A stretch of 15,158 nucleotides of DNA from the NCBI GenBank assembly GCA_028288875.1, contig JAQGHK010000447.1, positions 1 to 15,158 of the forward strand, in the 5' to 3' direction. Below the pieces are notes generated by a model that saw nothing but the letters and a program-made list of their open reading frames with translations, searched no databases and was not told the origin of the DNA. This DNA comes from Phycisphaerales bacterium (lineage in GTDB: Bacteria > Planctomycetota > Phycisphaerae > Tepidisphaerales > Tepidisphaeraceae). This document shows positions 6,539-13,511 of this stretch, piece after piece (within the stretch, counting starts at the first letter, position 1; each line of letters starts with the position of its first letter). The translations under genes were made by a program, and so were the position numbers.

Positions 6539-7351
6539 ATGTTTGAAGACTCTGAAAATGAAGCCGACGGCCCCGGTGCCGATCCGGCCAAGCGGGCGAT
6601 TGAGAAATCGAATGAACTACGCCTGCATGCGGAGCTGGCCGCCGTGTTTGAGGGTTGCCGTAAGTTTGAAGCCGATATCAAGCCGGGCCTCGATCCGGAC
6701 ATGGCTCGCCAGATCCAGCGGGCCATGGCGAAGGCCGACAAATCACGCGCCGACAACAATCCGATCCTTCCTGAATCCGCGCTGACGGACGCCCGAACGG
6801 TGCTCGCCGCCGAAGCGTTCGGTCTGACCACCAACGACTACCACGTCCATCGCCGGCCTGGCGAGGTCATGATGGTCCGCTGGCTGGCCGGCGAACAGGT
6901 CGACACGTTTTACGAACGCCTGCAAGCCCACTTCGACGCCGGCCTGAACGGCATGCGCGAAGAACAGCGCGCCAACAATGAATGGAAGCAGGACGAATCG
7001 ACGCTGAAGTATCTCGAGGCCCTGGATGCCATCGACGTGAAGCTGGCCGATCGCTACCTGCGCCAGCCGATCCGCGATCACGACTTGGTCGTGCTCTCCA
7101 CGCAGACGGCGGACGAGATCAATATTTCGTACCTCGTCGATCACGTTATGGGCGCGGAAGTGGCCGACGTGGTCGGCCGCCGCGCCGCGCCGGGCGATGA
7201 GCCGTCGGAATCCGATCTCGCGTGGTTCTTCAAGCTCTTCCTGATGCGCGGCATGGACGACGGCGTTGAGGCGATGTGCTTTTTTACGTTTCTGCAGAAG
7301 ACGAATGATGAGTTTGATGAGGATGATGACGACAGCGAATCCGACGACTAA
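6539..7351 (+). CDS. Hypothetical protein with acidic C-terminal tail
   Basis: A 270-residue protein I do not recognise. It begins MFEDSENEADG. Residues 15-75 are predicted mostly helical and charged (AKRAIEKSNELRLHAELAAVF), possibly a short coiled coil. A mixed core runs from about 85 to 250 (LRQPIRDHDLVVLSTQ; FFKLFLMRGMDDGVEAMCFFTF). The end (residues 257-270) is almost entirely Asp, Glu and Ser. There is no signal peptide or transmembrane segment, so it is likely cytoplasmic. The start is uncertain: ATG 6539 has AGG only 3 bases upstream, and an in-frame GTG at 6515 would add 8 residues. A 249-residue open frame on the opposite strand (6743-7492) looks like a GC-rich shadow. It is divergent from the SDR gene, with 61 bases between, and ends 35 bases before the composite inverted repeat. 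Coding nature is fairly sure; function is unknown. Confidence 0.75.
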   Translation: MFEDSENEADGPGADPAKRAIEKSNELRLHAELAAVFEGCRKFEADIKPGLDPDMARQIQRAMAKADKSRADNNPILPESALTDARTVLAAEAFGLTTNDYHVHRRPGEVMMVRWLAGEQVDTFYERLQAHFDAGLNGMREEQRANNEWKQDESTLKYLEALDAIDVKLADRYLRQPIRDHDLVVLSTQTADEINISYLVDHVMGAEVADVVGRRAAPGDEPSESDLAWFFKLFLMRGMDDGVEAMCFFTFLQKTNDEFDEDDDDSESDD

Positions 7352-7386
7352 CGAACGGCCACATTTGCGGAGGGGCACAGAATATT

Positions 7387-7524
7387 CCCTCTCCCGGTAT
7401 TGCCGGGAGAGGGTAGGGTGAGGGCTCCGACCGAGCGGCCCCGAAGGGCAGTCCCGATGCAATCCCGAAGCACCCCCGTCGGAAGCCCTCACCCGAACCC
7501 TCTCCCGGCCATACCGGGAGAGGG
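7387..7524. repeat. Composite REP/MITE-like inverted repeat element
   Basis: A hairpin CCCTCTCCCGG-tattg-CCGGGAGAGGG (7387-7413) and a second, CCCTCTCCCGG-ccata-CCGGGAGAGGG (7498-7524), lie at the two ends of a 138-base block. The sequence inside the first hairpin, TAGGGTGAGGGC (7414-7425), is mirrored by GCCCTCACCC (7485-7494) next to the second. The whole is therefore two copies of one motif in opposite orientation around a centre of about 60 bases (7426-7484). Related CCCTC/GGGAG palindromes are dispersed between genes in many GC-rich bacteria. It lies between the 3' ends of two convergent genes, where either hairpin might also stop transcription. There is no transposase. Confidence 0.8.
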
Positions 7525-7576
7525 AGTAAGAGGCCGCTCGCTACGCCAATTGCATCGCGATGGCGATCGCCTCGCC

Positions 7577-8797
7577 CTAAACCGCCTTATCCGGCGGCAC
7601 GTCGACGCCGCTCCAGATTTTCTGCTGCGTGAACGGCTGCGGGGCGTCGGCCCAGAACGGATCGGCCTCCGGCAAACCCAGCGGCAGAAAGATCATGCTG
7701 GCCAGATAAAGGCTGCCGGTGCAGATGTAGCCTTCGCCGATGGACGGCTGATGCCCACACAGGCCGATCCGCAGCCAGCCGGCATCGTCGTATGTGCCGG
7801 GGGCATCCAGTGTCCGTCGCAGCACGGCCGACAGTGCGGTGCGGACTTGCGCCGGCGGGAGGTTTTCCGGCAGCCGGTTCTGCAGGGCTACCTGGGCTAA
7901 CAATTGAAACGCGCCGCCCCGGTACGCCAGCGACCGGCCGATGGGCGGGAACGATCCGTCGGTCGCAATCAGCCGTTCCAGCACCGTCGCCATGCGAATC
8001 GATCGCCGCTTTACATTAGCCGCCAGTGCGTCCCAGTCGCGGCGGGTCTTGCCGACTTCATCGACGACGTCCAGCATCATCGGGTGGATGACAAAGCTGT
8101 TGTAATAGTCCCAGTGAAAGTAGGGGCCGTCGCCGTACGCGCCGTCGCCTTTGAACCATTGCTCGTGTTGCTGCAGGGCGTAGTCGACGCGCATGGCATC
8201 CCAGGCTTCGCCGGCCATCGCGAGGAACGCTTCCACGGTGGCGCTGAACAACAGCCAGTTGTTCGCGCCGGGTTTGATGACGCGTGAGGATTTGATCGCC
8301 GCGATGACATTCCGCTTCACCGCCGCATCGAGCGGTTGCCAGAGCAGCGACGGCGCACGAAGAATGGCCTGCGATAGAAACGCGGTATCGACCAGGGACT
8401 GCCCGCCATCGCAATAGTTCATGAAATCCGGCGATGCCGGATTCGTCGCATGATCGAGCGCGAGAATGGCCATCTCAGCCAGTTGCTTCCGTTGCGGCTC
8501 GGGCGAATCGGATGCGAGCCACGGCGAGATGCCCGCCATCAGCCGGCCGAAGGCTTCGAGGTGCGTGTGCGGGCGGCGATCCTGCGTGGCGTTGGTCGAA
8601 TGCTCGACCGCCATGCTCGCTTTCAGCTTCCCGGCCGACAGCGCGCTCAAGACCGGCAAGGCCATCCGCGTGGCATCATGAACCCAGGTGGTGCGGTCCG
8701 TTGCATCGGCGGAAGGGGGCGGCGTCATGCGGCGCAGTGTCGTGTGGGCGTCCGCGGGCGTCCAGATGTGGAACAAACGGTCTATGTAAGGACGCAA
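7577..8797 (-). CDS. DUF2264 domain protein, probable carbohydrate-active enzyme
   Basis: A protein of up to 406 residues that matches the DUF2264 family nearly end to end. Signature stretches include LSAGKLKASMAVE (53-65), THLEAFGRLMAGISPWLA (78-95), GDGAYGDGPYFHWDYYNSF (217-235), FPPIGRSLAYRGGAFQLLA (283-301) and GYICTGSLYLASMIFLPLGL (356-375). The alternating helices suggest an (alpha/alpha)6 barrel. I recall, without certainty, that DUF2264 overlaps a glycosidase family with beta-glucuronidase activity (GH154). There is no clear signal peptide, so it may act in the cytoplasm. The start is unsettled: TTG 8797 is the first possible codon, while ATG 8728 (residue 24) keeps the whole domain; neither has a good ribosome site. 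GC-rich third positions between residues 8 and 24 favour a start upstream of the ATG. It is divergent from the DUF3826 gene. Confidence 0.85.
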   Translation of the reverse strand: MRPYIDRLFHIWTPADAHTTLRRMTPPPSADATDRTTWVHDATRMALPVLSALSAGKLKASMAVEHSTNATQDRRPHTHLEAFGRLMAGISPWLASDSPEPQRKQLAEMAILALDHATNPASPDFMNYCDGGQSLVDTAFLSQAILRAPSLLWQPLDAAVKRNVIAAIKSSRVIKPGANNWLLFSATVEAFLAMAGEAWDAMRVDYALQQHEQWFKGDGAYGDGPYFHWDYYNSFVIHPMMLDVVDEVGKTRRDWDALAANVKRRSIRMATVLERLIATDGSFPPIGRSLAYRGGAFQLLAQVALQNRLPENLPPAQVRTALSAVLRRTLDAPGTYDDAGWLRIGLCGHQPSIGEGYICTGSLYLASMIFLPLGLPEADPFWADAPQPFTQQKIWSGVDVPPDKAV

Positions 8798-8886
8798 ACC
8801 GCCAAGTCCGTTGCGCTCGTTGTTAACTCGGTGGATTGAGGGGCGTGAAAAGCGTTGCCTTGCTTGTTTTTACGCGTCATTTTTAC

Positions 8887-8917
8887 CGCTGGCGGCAACG
8901 AGCGGTTGCCGCCAGCG
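8887..8917. repeat. Perfect 13-bp palindromic hairpin between divergent genes
   Basis: CGCTGGCGGCAAC (8887-8899) and GTTGCCGCCAGCG (8905-8917) flank the loop GAGCG. It lies between the starts of the DUF2264 and DUF3826 genes. Neither side carries a U-tract in the right orientation, so it is not a usual terminator. A dispersed REP-like palindrome or a regulator site are both possible. AT-rich TTTTTACGCGTCATTTTT precedes it at 8868-8885. Confidence 0.65.
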
Positions 8918-8982
8918 TACACCTTAGAGAGGCCGTCCGCGCCGCGGAGGCTGTTGGTTTGAGCTTGAGCGTTTTGCGGTTT

Positions 8983-8986
8983 GGAG
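8983..8986 (+). promoter_or_regulatory. Shine-Dalgarno GGAG deciding the start at 8992
   Basis: GGAG lies 5 bases before ATG 8992. This ATG opens a good signal peptide, while the longer in-frame reading from 8836 runs through the palindrome and lacks one. Confidence 0.6.
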
Positions 8987-8991
8987 TGGTT

Positions 8992-9672
8992 ATGAAGTCG
9001 ATACGGATGGTTTGCTGCGGCGGTCTGACTCTTGGCCTGTTGACGGTGTTTGCTCCCGCGCAGGACGCCCCGGCCACCGCGCCGACCTCGCAAGCGACCG
9101 CCGACGCGGAATACAGCAAGGTCATTGCGCAGCGCGCCCAGGACGCCGTCGGCGCCGCCAAGATGACCGACACCGCCAAGGCCGACCAAGCCCGCGCCGC
9201 CGTCGAATCCTATTACCGCGACATTCACGATCTGGATGCCGAGCGCGATGAAGCGATCAAATCGCGCGGCCTCGCGAAGAATTCTCCCGAGGCGAAGGAG
9301 CTGGGTACCGCAAGGCAGACGAAGGCCGTCGCACGTGTTTCCAAGCTGAGCGACGATCTCGCCGCCGTCTGCACGCACGAGGAATCGGAAGCGATCAAAG
9401 ACAAGATTGTCTACAACGTCCGCCCGATCACCATCGCCGCCTACAACGACGAATTGCCGAAGCTGACGGATGAGCAGAAGAAGTTCATCGCCGACGCGCT
9501 GATGGAAGGCCGTGACATGGCCCTCACCGGCGGCACGAGCAAAGAGAAGCACGAGTGGTTCGGCAAATACAAAGGCCGCATCGGCAACTACCTGGCCAAG
9601 CAGGGTTACGACATGAAAGCGGAAGGCGCTGCATGGGCCGAACGCATTAAGGCTGCAAAGCAGGCAAAATAG
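8992..9672 (+). CDS. Secreted DUF3826 family protein
   Basis: A 226-residue exported protein. Residues 1-24 form a signal peptide (MKSIRMVCCGG, hydrophobic LTLGLLTVF, APAQ before DAPA). After an Ala/Thr/Pro linker, residues 39-208 match the DUF3826 family: YSKVIAQRAQDAV, RDIHDLDAERDEAIK (77-90), an all-helical middle, ITIAAYNDELPKLTDEQKK (146-164), MALTGGTSKEKHEWFGKYKG (176-195) and RIGNYLAKQGYDM (196-208). The family's biochemical role is unknown to me; members are usual in polysaccharide-degrading bacteria and occur near glycan-degrading genes. It is divergent from the DUF2264 gene (194 bases from TTG 8797), suggesting shared control. Its last 26 bases overlap the convergent GT-C-like gene on the other strand. 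Confidence 0.85.
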   Translation: MKSIRMVCCGGLTLGLLTVFAPAQDAPATAPTSQATADAEYSKVIAQRAQDAVGAAKMTDTAKADQARAAVESYYRDIHDLDAERDEAIKSRGLAKNSPEAKELGTARQTKAVARVSKLSDDLAAVCTHEESEAIKDKIVYNVRPITIAAYNDELPKLTDEQKKFIADALMEGRDMALTGGTSKEKHEWFGKYKGRIGNYLAKQGYDMKAEGAAWAERIKAAKQAK

Positions 9673-11683
9673 CGGCCGGCTCGGTGATCGCACGAGCGGG
9701 CACAATGAGATCGTCGCGATCGTCGGCGGGAAGATCAGAAAGGGCGATGCGTTTGTCCCGTGGCGTTGTCCCGATACTCACCCATAGCACCACCAGCACC
9801 GCCACCAGGATCGCCCAGGCTAAATCCGGGTGCGTGGCTTCGAGCAATCGATACAACGTATTTCCGGCCGAAGGTTCAAACCACGTCGGCTGCCAGGCGT
9901 GCAGCTTTTCGCCAAACGGGCCGCGGCCATTGCGGTTGAAGTCGAGCAGCACGTGCGTGACCTGCATCCATGTCGCCACCGATAGCAGCATCGCCAGCGC
10001 CGCCATGCCGACGCTCTGACCGATCCAGATCATGCCGATCGCGGCGACGTAAATCAGGTAACGCTCGTGGATCTGCGGCGAGAAGGTGAAGAACATCAGC
10101 CATGGCGCCGCCACGGCCACCAGCAGCCGCGGATCGCGCCGCCGCGCCTGCCGCGCGACAGCCCACAGGCACGGCACCATGAACAGCACCATCAGCCCGC
10201 GCAGCAGTTGGCCGATGCTGTAAAGACGTTCGGTTTTGATCAGGCCAAACAAATCGCCCGGCGATAGGACCAAGGCGAGATCACTCACCTGATCCCACCG
10301 GTATCGCGTCTTCAGCAGGCCGGGCAGATTGTCCGTTAAGCCGGTCACCATCTCCTGCCAATGGCGTGTGCCGAATTTGATGCCGCAATCCCACCAGGCG
10401 TTCGACGCACCGAAGTAATACATGCAGGCGAAGAGTGCGATGGCGGTCGCCGTGGCCACCGACAACACGTGGTCGCCCCAGCGGAAGTTGCTGAACGCCG
10501 CCAGGAAGATCGCGCCGTAGCCGGCCAGCAGCACCAGCGCCGTTTGCCATTCAAAACGGTGCACCGCCGGCCACATCACCAGGGCGGCCGCCAGCACGCA
10601 CGAGACGACCCGAACCCACATGCTCGGCCGCCGTGTTGCCCAGGGCAGGACCGCCGCCGAGAGGAACACGCCGCATACCCATGCAATGGCCGGCCAGTTC
10701 CAGAGGCGCTTCGCTATGAACGGCGCAAAGTCGTAGGAACTGCGAACCTTCTCCTGCGCCGCGTAAAGCTCGGCCAGCTTCGACGCTTCGATGTAGGTCA
10801 CCATCCACGGCGTTGCGACGACACCGACACTCACCAGAACGCCGCAGGCGAATCGCAACCCGCCGCGCCAGTTTCCATTCAGCAGCGTCCATGCGAGAAA
10901 GATCGGCAGGCCAAAAAACAGCTGCCCTTTGAACATCGCCCCGAGGCCGATGGCGATGCCCGCGAGCGTCCATCGCTCATACAGCGCGGCCAGCAGCGCG
11001 AGCAGGAACATCGGAATCAGCCAGATGTCCCACGTCGGGTAGGCGTGGCCGTTAAGGATCATCGCCGGGTTAAACCACAGCAGCAGGGCGGCCAGCATTC
11101 CGGCGAACCAGCCGGTAAACGGCGGGTGGCGCTCGAATGGTTCGCACGGCACGGGTTGGCCGAGCATTCGTTTGCACAGTTCAGCCGGCCAGGAAAGCAC
11201 CGGCGCCGGCCGCCGCGCCAGGATCAGCATCCGGCGAACGACGAAGAACGCTGCACCGGCCGCCAGCAGTTCCATGCCGGTGTTGAAACAGAGCACCGGC
11301 CAGTTGAAGTCGTAGGTGTTTTGCCATTTCTTGGCGTCAGATGGATGCGTCCGCGCCCATGTCGTCATCACGCCGAGCCGCAGCGGCGCGTAATCCAGCC
11401 ATAGCGGCCATGCCGGCTGCTGATGGGCCATCTTTTCGTACAGATTCAGATACCCTTCATCGCCCGACCCTTTGTAACCCCAGTCATAGCCGCGATTGAT
11501 GTCGATGAAAAAGTGAATGTCCTCAGACTTATCCCACGTCCACCGCCGCAGCCGCAGGCCGGGCGAGAGGGCGGATGCGATCACTGCGAGCGTGACCAGC
11601 CAGATCAGAACATGCCACGCGATAGGACGAAACTTGCTGCCAGTCAGTACGGTCGGCGGGCACGATTCGGCCATGCTGCGCAT
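9647..11683 (-). CDS. Multispanning membrane protein, GT-C-type glycosyltransferase-like
   Basis: A polytopic inner-membrane protein of about 678 residues with roughly 11-13 hydrophobic segments. Numbering from GTG 11737, the first segment lies at about 38-57. A long extracytoplasmic loop follows with acidic residues (GSGDEGYLNLYEKM, 90-103) and LDYAPLRLGV (114-123), reminiscent of the acidic site and D-Y-P-P-L motif of GT-C enzymes. FNPAMILNGHAYPTWDIWLIP (222-242) and SPQIHERYLIYV (553-564) are also GT-C-like. Such enzymes transfer a sugar from a polyprenyl-phosphate donor on the outer face of the membrane. The start is uncertain: GTG 11737, ATG 11683 and ATG 11674 are all in frame and none has a clear ribosome site; ATG 11683 is used here. 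It converges with DUF3826 (26-base overlap) and is divergent from a second GT-C-like gene. Acceptor and donor are unknown. Confidence 0.75.
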   Translation of the reverse strand: MRSMAESCPPTVLTGSKFRPIAWHVLIWLVTLAVIASALSPGLRLRRWTWDKSEDIHFFIDINRGYDWGYKGSGDEGYLNLYEKMAHQQPAWPLWLDYAPLRLGVMTTWARTHPSDAKKWQNTYDFNWPVLCFNTGMELLAAGAAFFVVRRMLILARRPAPVLSWPAELCKRMLGQPVPCEPFERHPPFTGWFAGMLAALLLWFNPAMILNGHAYPTWDIWLIPMFLLALLAALYERWTLAGIAIGLGAMFKGQLFFGLPIFLAWTLLNGNWRGGLRFACGVLVSVGVVATPWMVTYIEASKLAELYAAQEKVRSSYDFAPFIAKRLWNWPAIAWVCGVFLSAAVLPWATRRPSMWVRVVSCVLAAALVMWPAVHRFEWQTALVLLAGYGAIFLAAFSNFRWGDHVLSVATATAIALFACMYYFGASNAWWDCGIKFGTRHWQEMVTGLTDNLPGLLKTRYRWDQVSDLALVLSPGDLFGLIKTERLYSIGQLLRGLMVLFMVPCLWAVARQARRRDPRLLVAVAAPWLMFFTFSPQIHERYLIYVAAIGMIWIGQSVGMAALAMLLSVATWMQVTHVLLDFNRNGRGPFGEKLHAWQPTWFEPSAGNTLYRLLEATHPDLAWAILVAVLVVLWVSIGTTPRDKRIALSDLPADDRDDLIVPARAITEPAAILPALQP

Positions 11684-11795
11684 TGTGGTCAATGCGAAGG
11701 GCAAGGCAATGCGTGTCCTGTGCCGGGTTGTATGCACAACGTGCCGGACACCACTGCCCTTTGTATAGTGGCCCGGCCCGCGATGCGGACGATTT

Positions 11796-13511
11796 ATGAG
11801 TATGCCTGCGCCTGAATCTCAATCTGTCGACCCTGCTGATGCCGAAATCCCATCGTTGAGAGAGACCGCAACGGCCCGTTCGGTCCATACGCCGCGCGGC
11901 CGTTGGGTGATCGACGTCATTCTGGTTATTGCGTTGTGCAGCATTGCCATCGGCTTGGATTGCACTCGCCGTGCCGTGCCATCGCCGGTTTATCCGACAA
12001 TCATGGCCTTGCCGCCGGACGCGCAAACGAGTGAGCCGCCGTCGATGGACGAAGTGTGGCAGCTGGCACTGAGCACCGGCCGTGGCTCGCCGTTCGACGC
12101 ATTCCCGCGGGACACGTTAGTTCGAAATGTTCCCGCGTGGACGGCCGTTCAGGGTAGTCAGCCGTGGTGGAAGATCTGGACGAATTTGGGGCATGTCACC
12201 CATCCGCCGCTGTACTTCATTGCGCTTCACGGTTGGCGGTCGCTGTTCGGAGATAGCGACAGCGTGGCGATCGCGTTGTCGATGGCATGGTCGTGCGTCA
12301 CGCTGGTGTTTATCTATCTGGGCGTGCGACTGGCCCTCGGCCGGTCCGCGGCGTTCTGGTCGGCGGCGGCATTCGCAGTCGCGCCAACGTCCAGTTATTT
12401 CGCCATGGAAGTGCGCAGCTATTCGATGTTGACCGCGGAAGCGGCGATCGCGATTTGGCTGCTGGTACGCCTGACGCTCCACGGCCCACGGAACCGCGAC
12501 GTCATCGGCCTTTGCGTGACGCTACTGGCGTGCATGCTGACGCATTATTTCGGCGTATTTGCCTGCATGATTGCAGGATGCTACGCACTTGCCGTCTCCG
12601 GCCGTCACTGGTTGCGCGTTTTGTCGTTTGGCTTGATCACGGCGGGCCTCTACGCAGCGATCTGGTTGCCGAGGGCGCTCGAGCAATATCACTTCGTAAC
12701 CGCGGGAATCGAGTTTTTGGAGGCGGCTCAGCGCCGGCCGTGGTGGTCGCTGGCATTAGCCCTGACTTTGCCGTTCCGCCTCCTGGCTGAAGCTTGGACG
12801 TGGCCGCCGCTGGGCATTTCGGCATGTGGCTGCTTTGTCATGTTGCTGGGCGTGGGTTGGGTCGCCGTCCGACGGCCGTCGGTGCGGCCGTTCGCCGATT
12901 GGTATGCCGCTGTGGCCGGCTATCTGCTGCTGACCGACGTGCTCCGGCAGACGCAGCAACTGGAGTTCATCCGCTACGGGGCGGCGGCACAGCCTGCGGT
13001 GGTCATTTTTGTGCAGTTGATTGCGGTCGGCCTGGTCGGCCGGCAGTGGCTATGCCATGTCGCGGGCCTCGCCCTTTGTGCGGTCGCGTTTATCGCTCAA
13101 CCCAATGCCATGCGGCACGACGCGCCGGTCTTCACGTCGGCGGCCCTTGCGCTGGCCCCTCGAATGGCCACGGGCGACGCACTGCTCGTCTACGCTGATC
13201 CGGCCGTGAAGCACACGGTGTTTGCACCAGAGGCGCTCGTCCTGGAGTTTTCACACGTTCCGGGATGCTTTCCCCGCGATGCCGTGCTGGTGGAACATCC
13301 TCCGACGGCGGACTTGGATCGGGCCCTGCGCGGGCGTCAGGCCTGGCTCGTTACGGTGACCGATGAGGTCGATGTAAGTCGCCTGCTGCCCGGCGCAAAG
13401 GTCATTGGACAGGCCGAATACTGGCTGGCGATGGATGCGTCTGGACCGCAGATAGCTTACCGGGTTTCGTTTCCCGATGTGCCGGCGACGACGGCGTCCG
13501 GGTTGCCGTGA
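11796..13511 (+). CDS. Membrane glycosyltransferase-like protein, GT-C/GT39-type
   Basis: A 571-residue membrane protein with about 10-11 hydrophobic segments after a polar N-terminus of 37 residues; the first is about 38-54. In the first external loop lies PSMDEVWQLAL (82-92), whose D85-E86 fits the acidic site of GT-C transferases. THPPLYFIALHGWRSLFGDSD (135-155) is the characteristic H-P-P-L-Y motif of the GT39/RgtA-like group. EVRSYSML (205-212) and LTHYFGVF (248-255) follow in the usual order. The C-terminal 140 residues are mostly soluble. ATG 11796 is taken; a second in-frame ATG lies two codons later. No strong Shine-Dalgarno is seen. TATAGT at 11764-11769 is a possible -10 without a convincing -35. 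The divergent neighbour is also GT-C-like. Its last 55 bases overlap the convergent GT2-methyltransferase gene. Confidence 0.82.
   Translation: MSMPAPESQSVDPADAEIPSLRETATARSVHTPRGRWVIDVILVIALCSIAIGLDCTRRAVPSPVYPTIMALPPDAQTSEPPSMDEVWQLALSTGRGSPFDAFPRDTLVRNVPAWTAVQGSQPWWKIWTNLGHVTHPPLYFIALHGWRSLFGDSDSVAIALSMAWSCVTLVFIYLGVRLALGRSAAFWSAAAFAVAPTSSYFAMEVRSYSMLTAEAAIAIWLLVRLTLHGPRNRDVIGLCVTLLACMLTHYFGVFACMIAGCYALAVSGRHWLRVLSFGLITAGLYAAIWLPRALEQYHFVTAGIEFLEAAQRRPWWSLALALTLPFRLLAEAWTWPPLGISACGCFVMLLGVGWVAVRRPSVRPFADWYAAVAGYLLLTDVLRQTQQLEFIRYGAAAQPAVVIFVQLIAVGLVGRQWLCHVAGLALCAVAFIAQPNAMRHDAPVFTSAALALAPRMATGDALLVYADPAVKHTVFAPEALVLEFSHVPGCFPRDAVLVEHPPTADLDRALRGRQAWLVTVTDEVDVSRLLPGAKVIGQAEYWLAMDASGPQIAYRVSFPDVPATTASGLP

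Noticed and set aside
6478..6834. N-terminal extension of 119 codons on the SDR protein
   Set aside because: The Rossmann strand starts right after ATG 6477, and the extension is antisense to the 5' part of the divergent gene at 6539.
6743..7492. Minus-strand open frame of 249 codons
   Set aside because: It begins inside the composite inverted repeat and runs antisense to the acidic-tailed protein. It has no recognisable domain, and its N-terminal residues simply translate the repeat.
10361..11404. Long open frame of 347 codons on the plus strand
   Set aside because: It lies antisense within the GT-C-like gene. Its product is Arg/Gln/His/Pro-rich low-complexity sequence without motifs, as expected for a shadow of a GC-rich gene.
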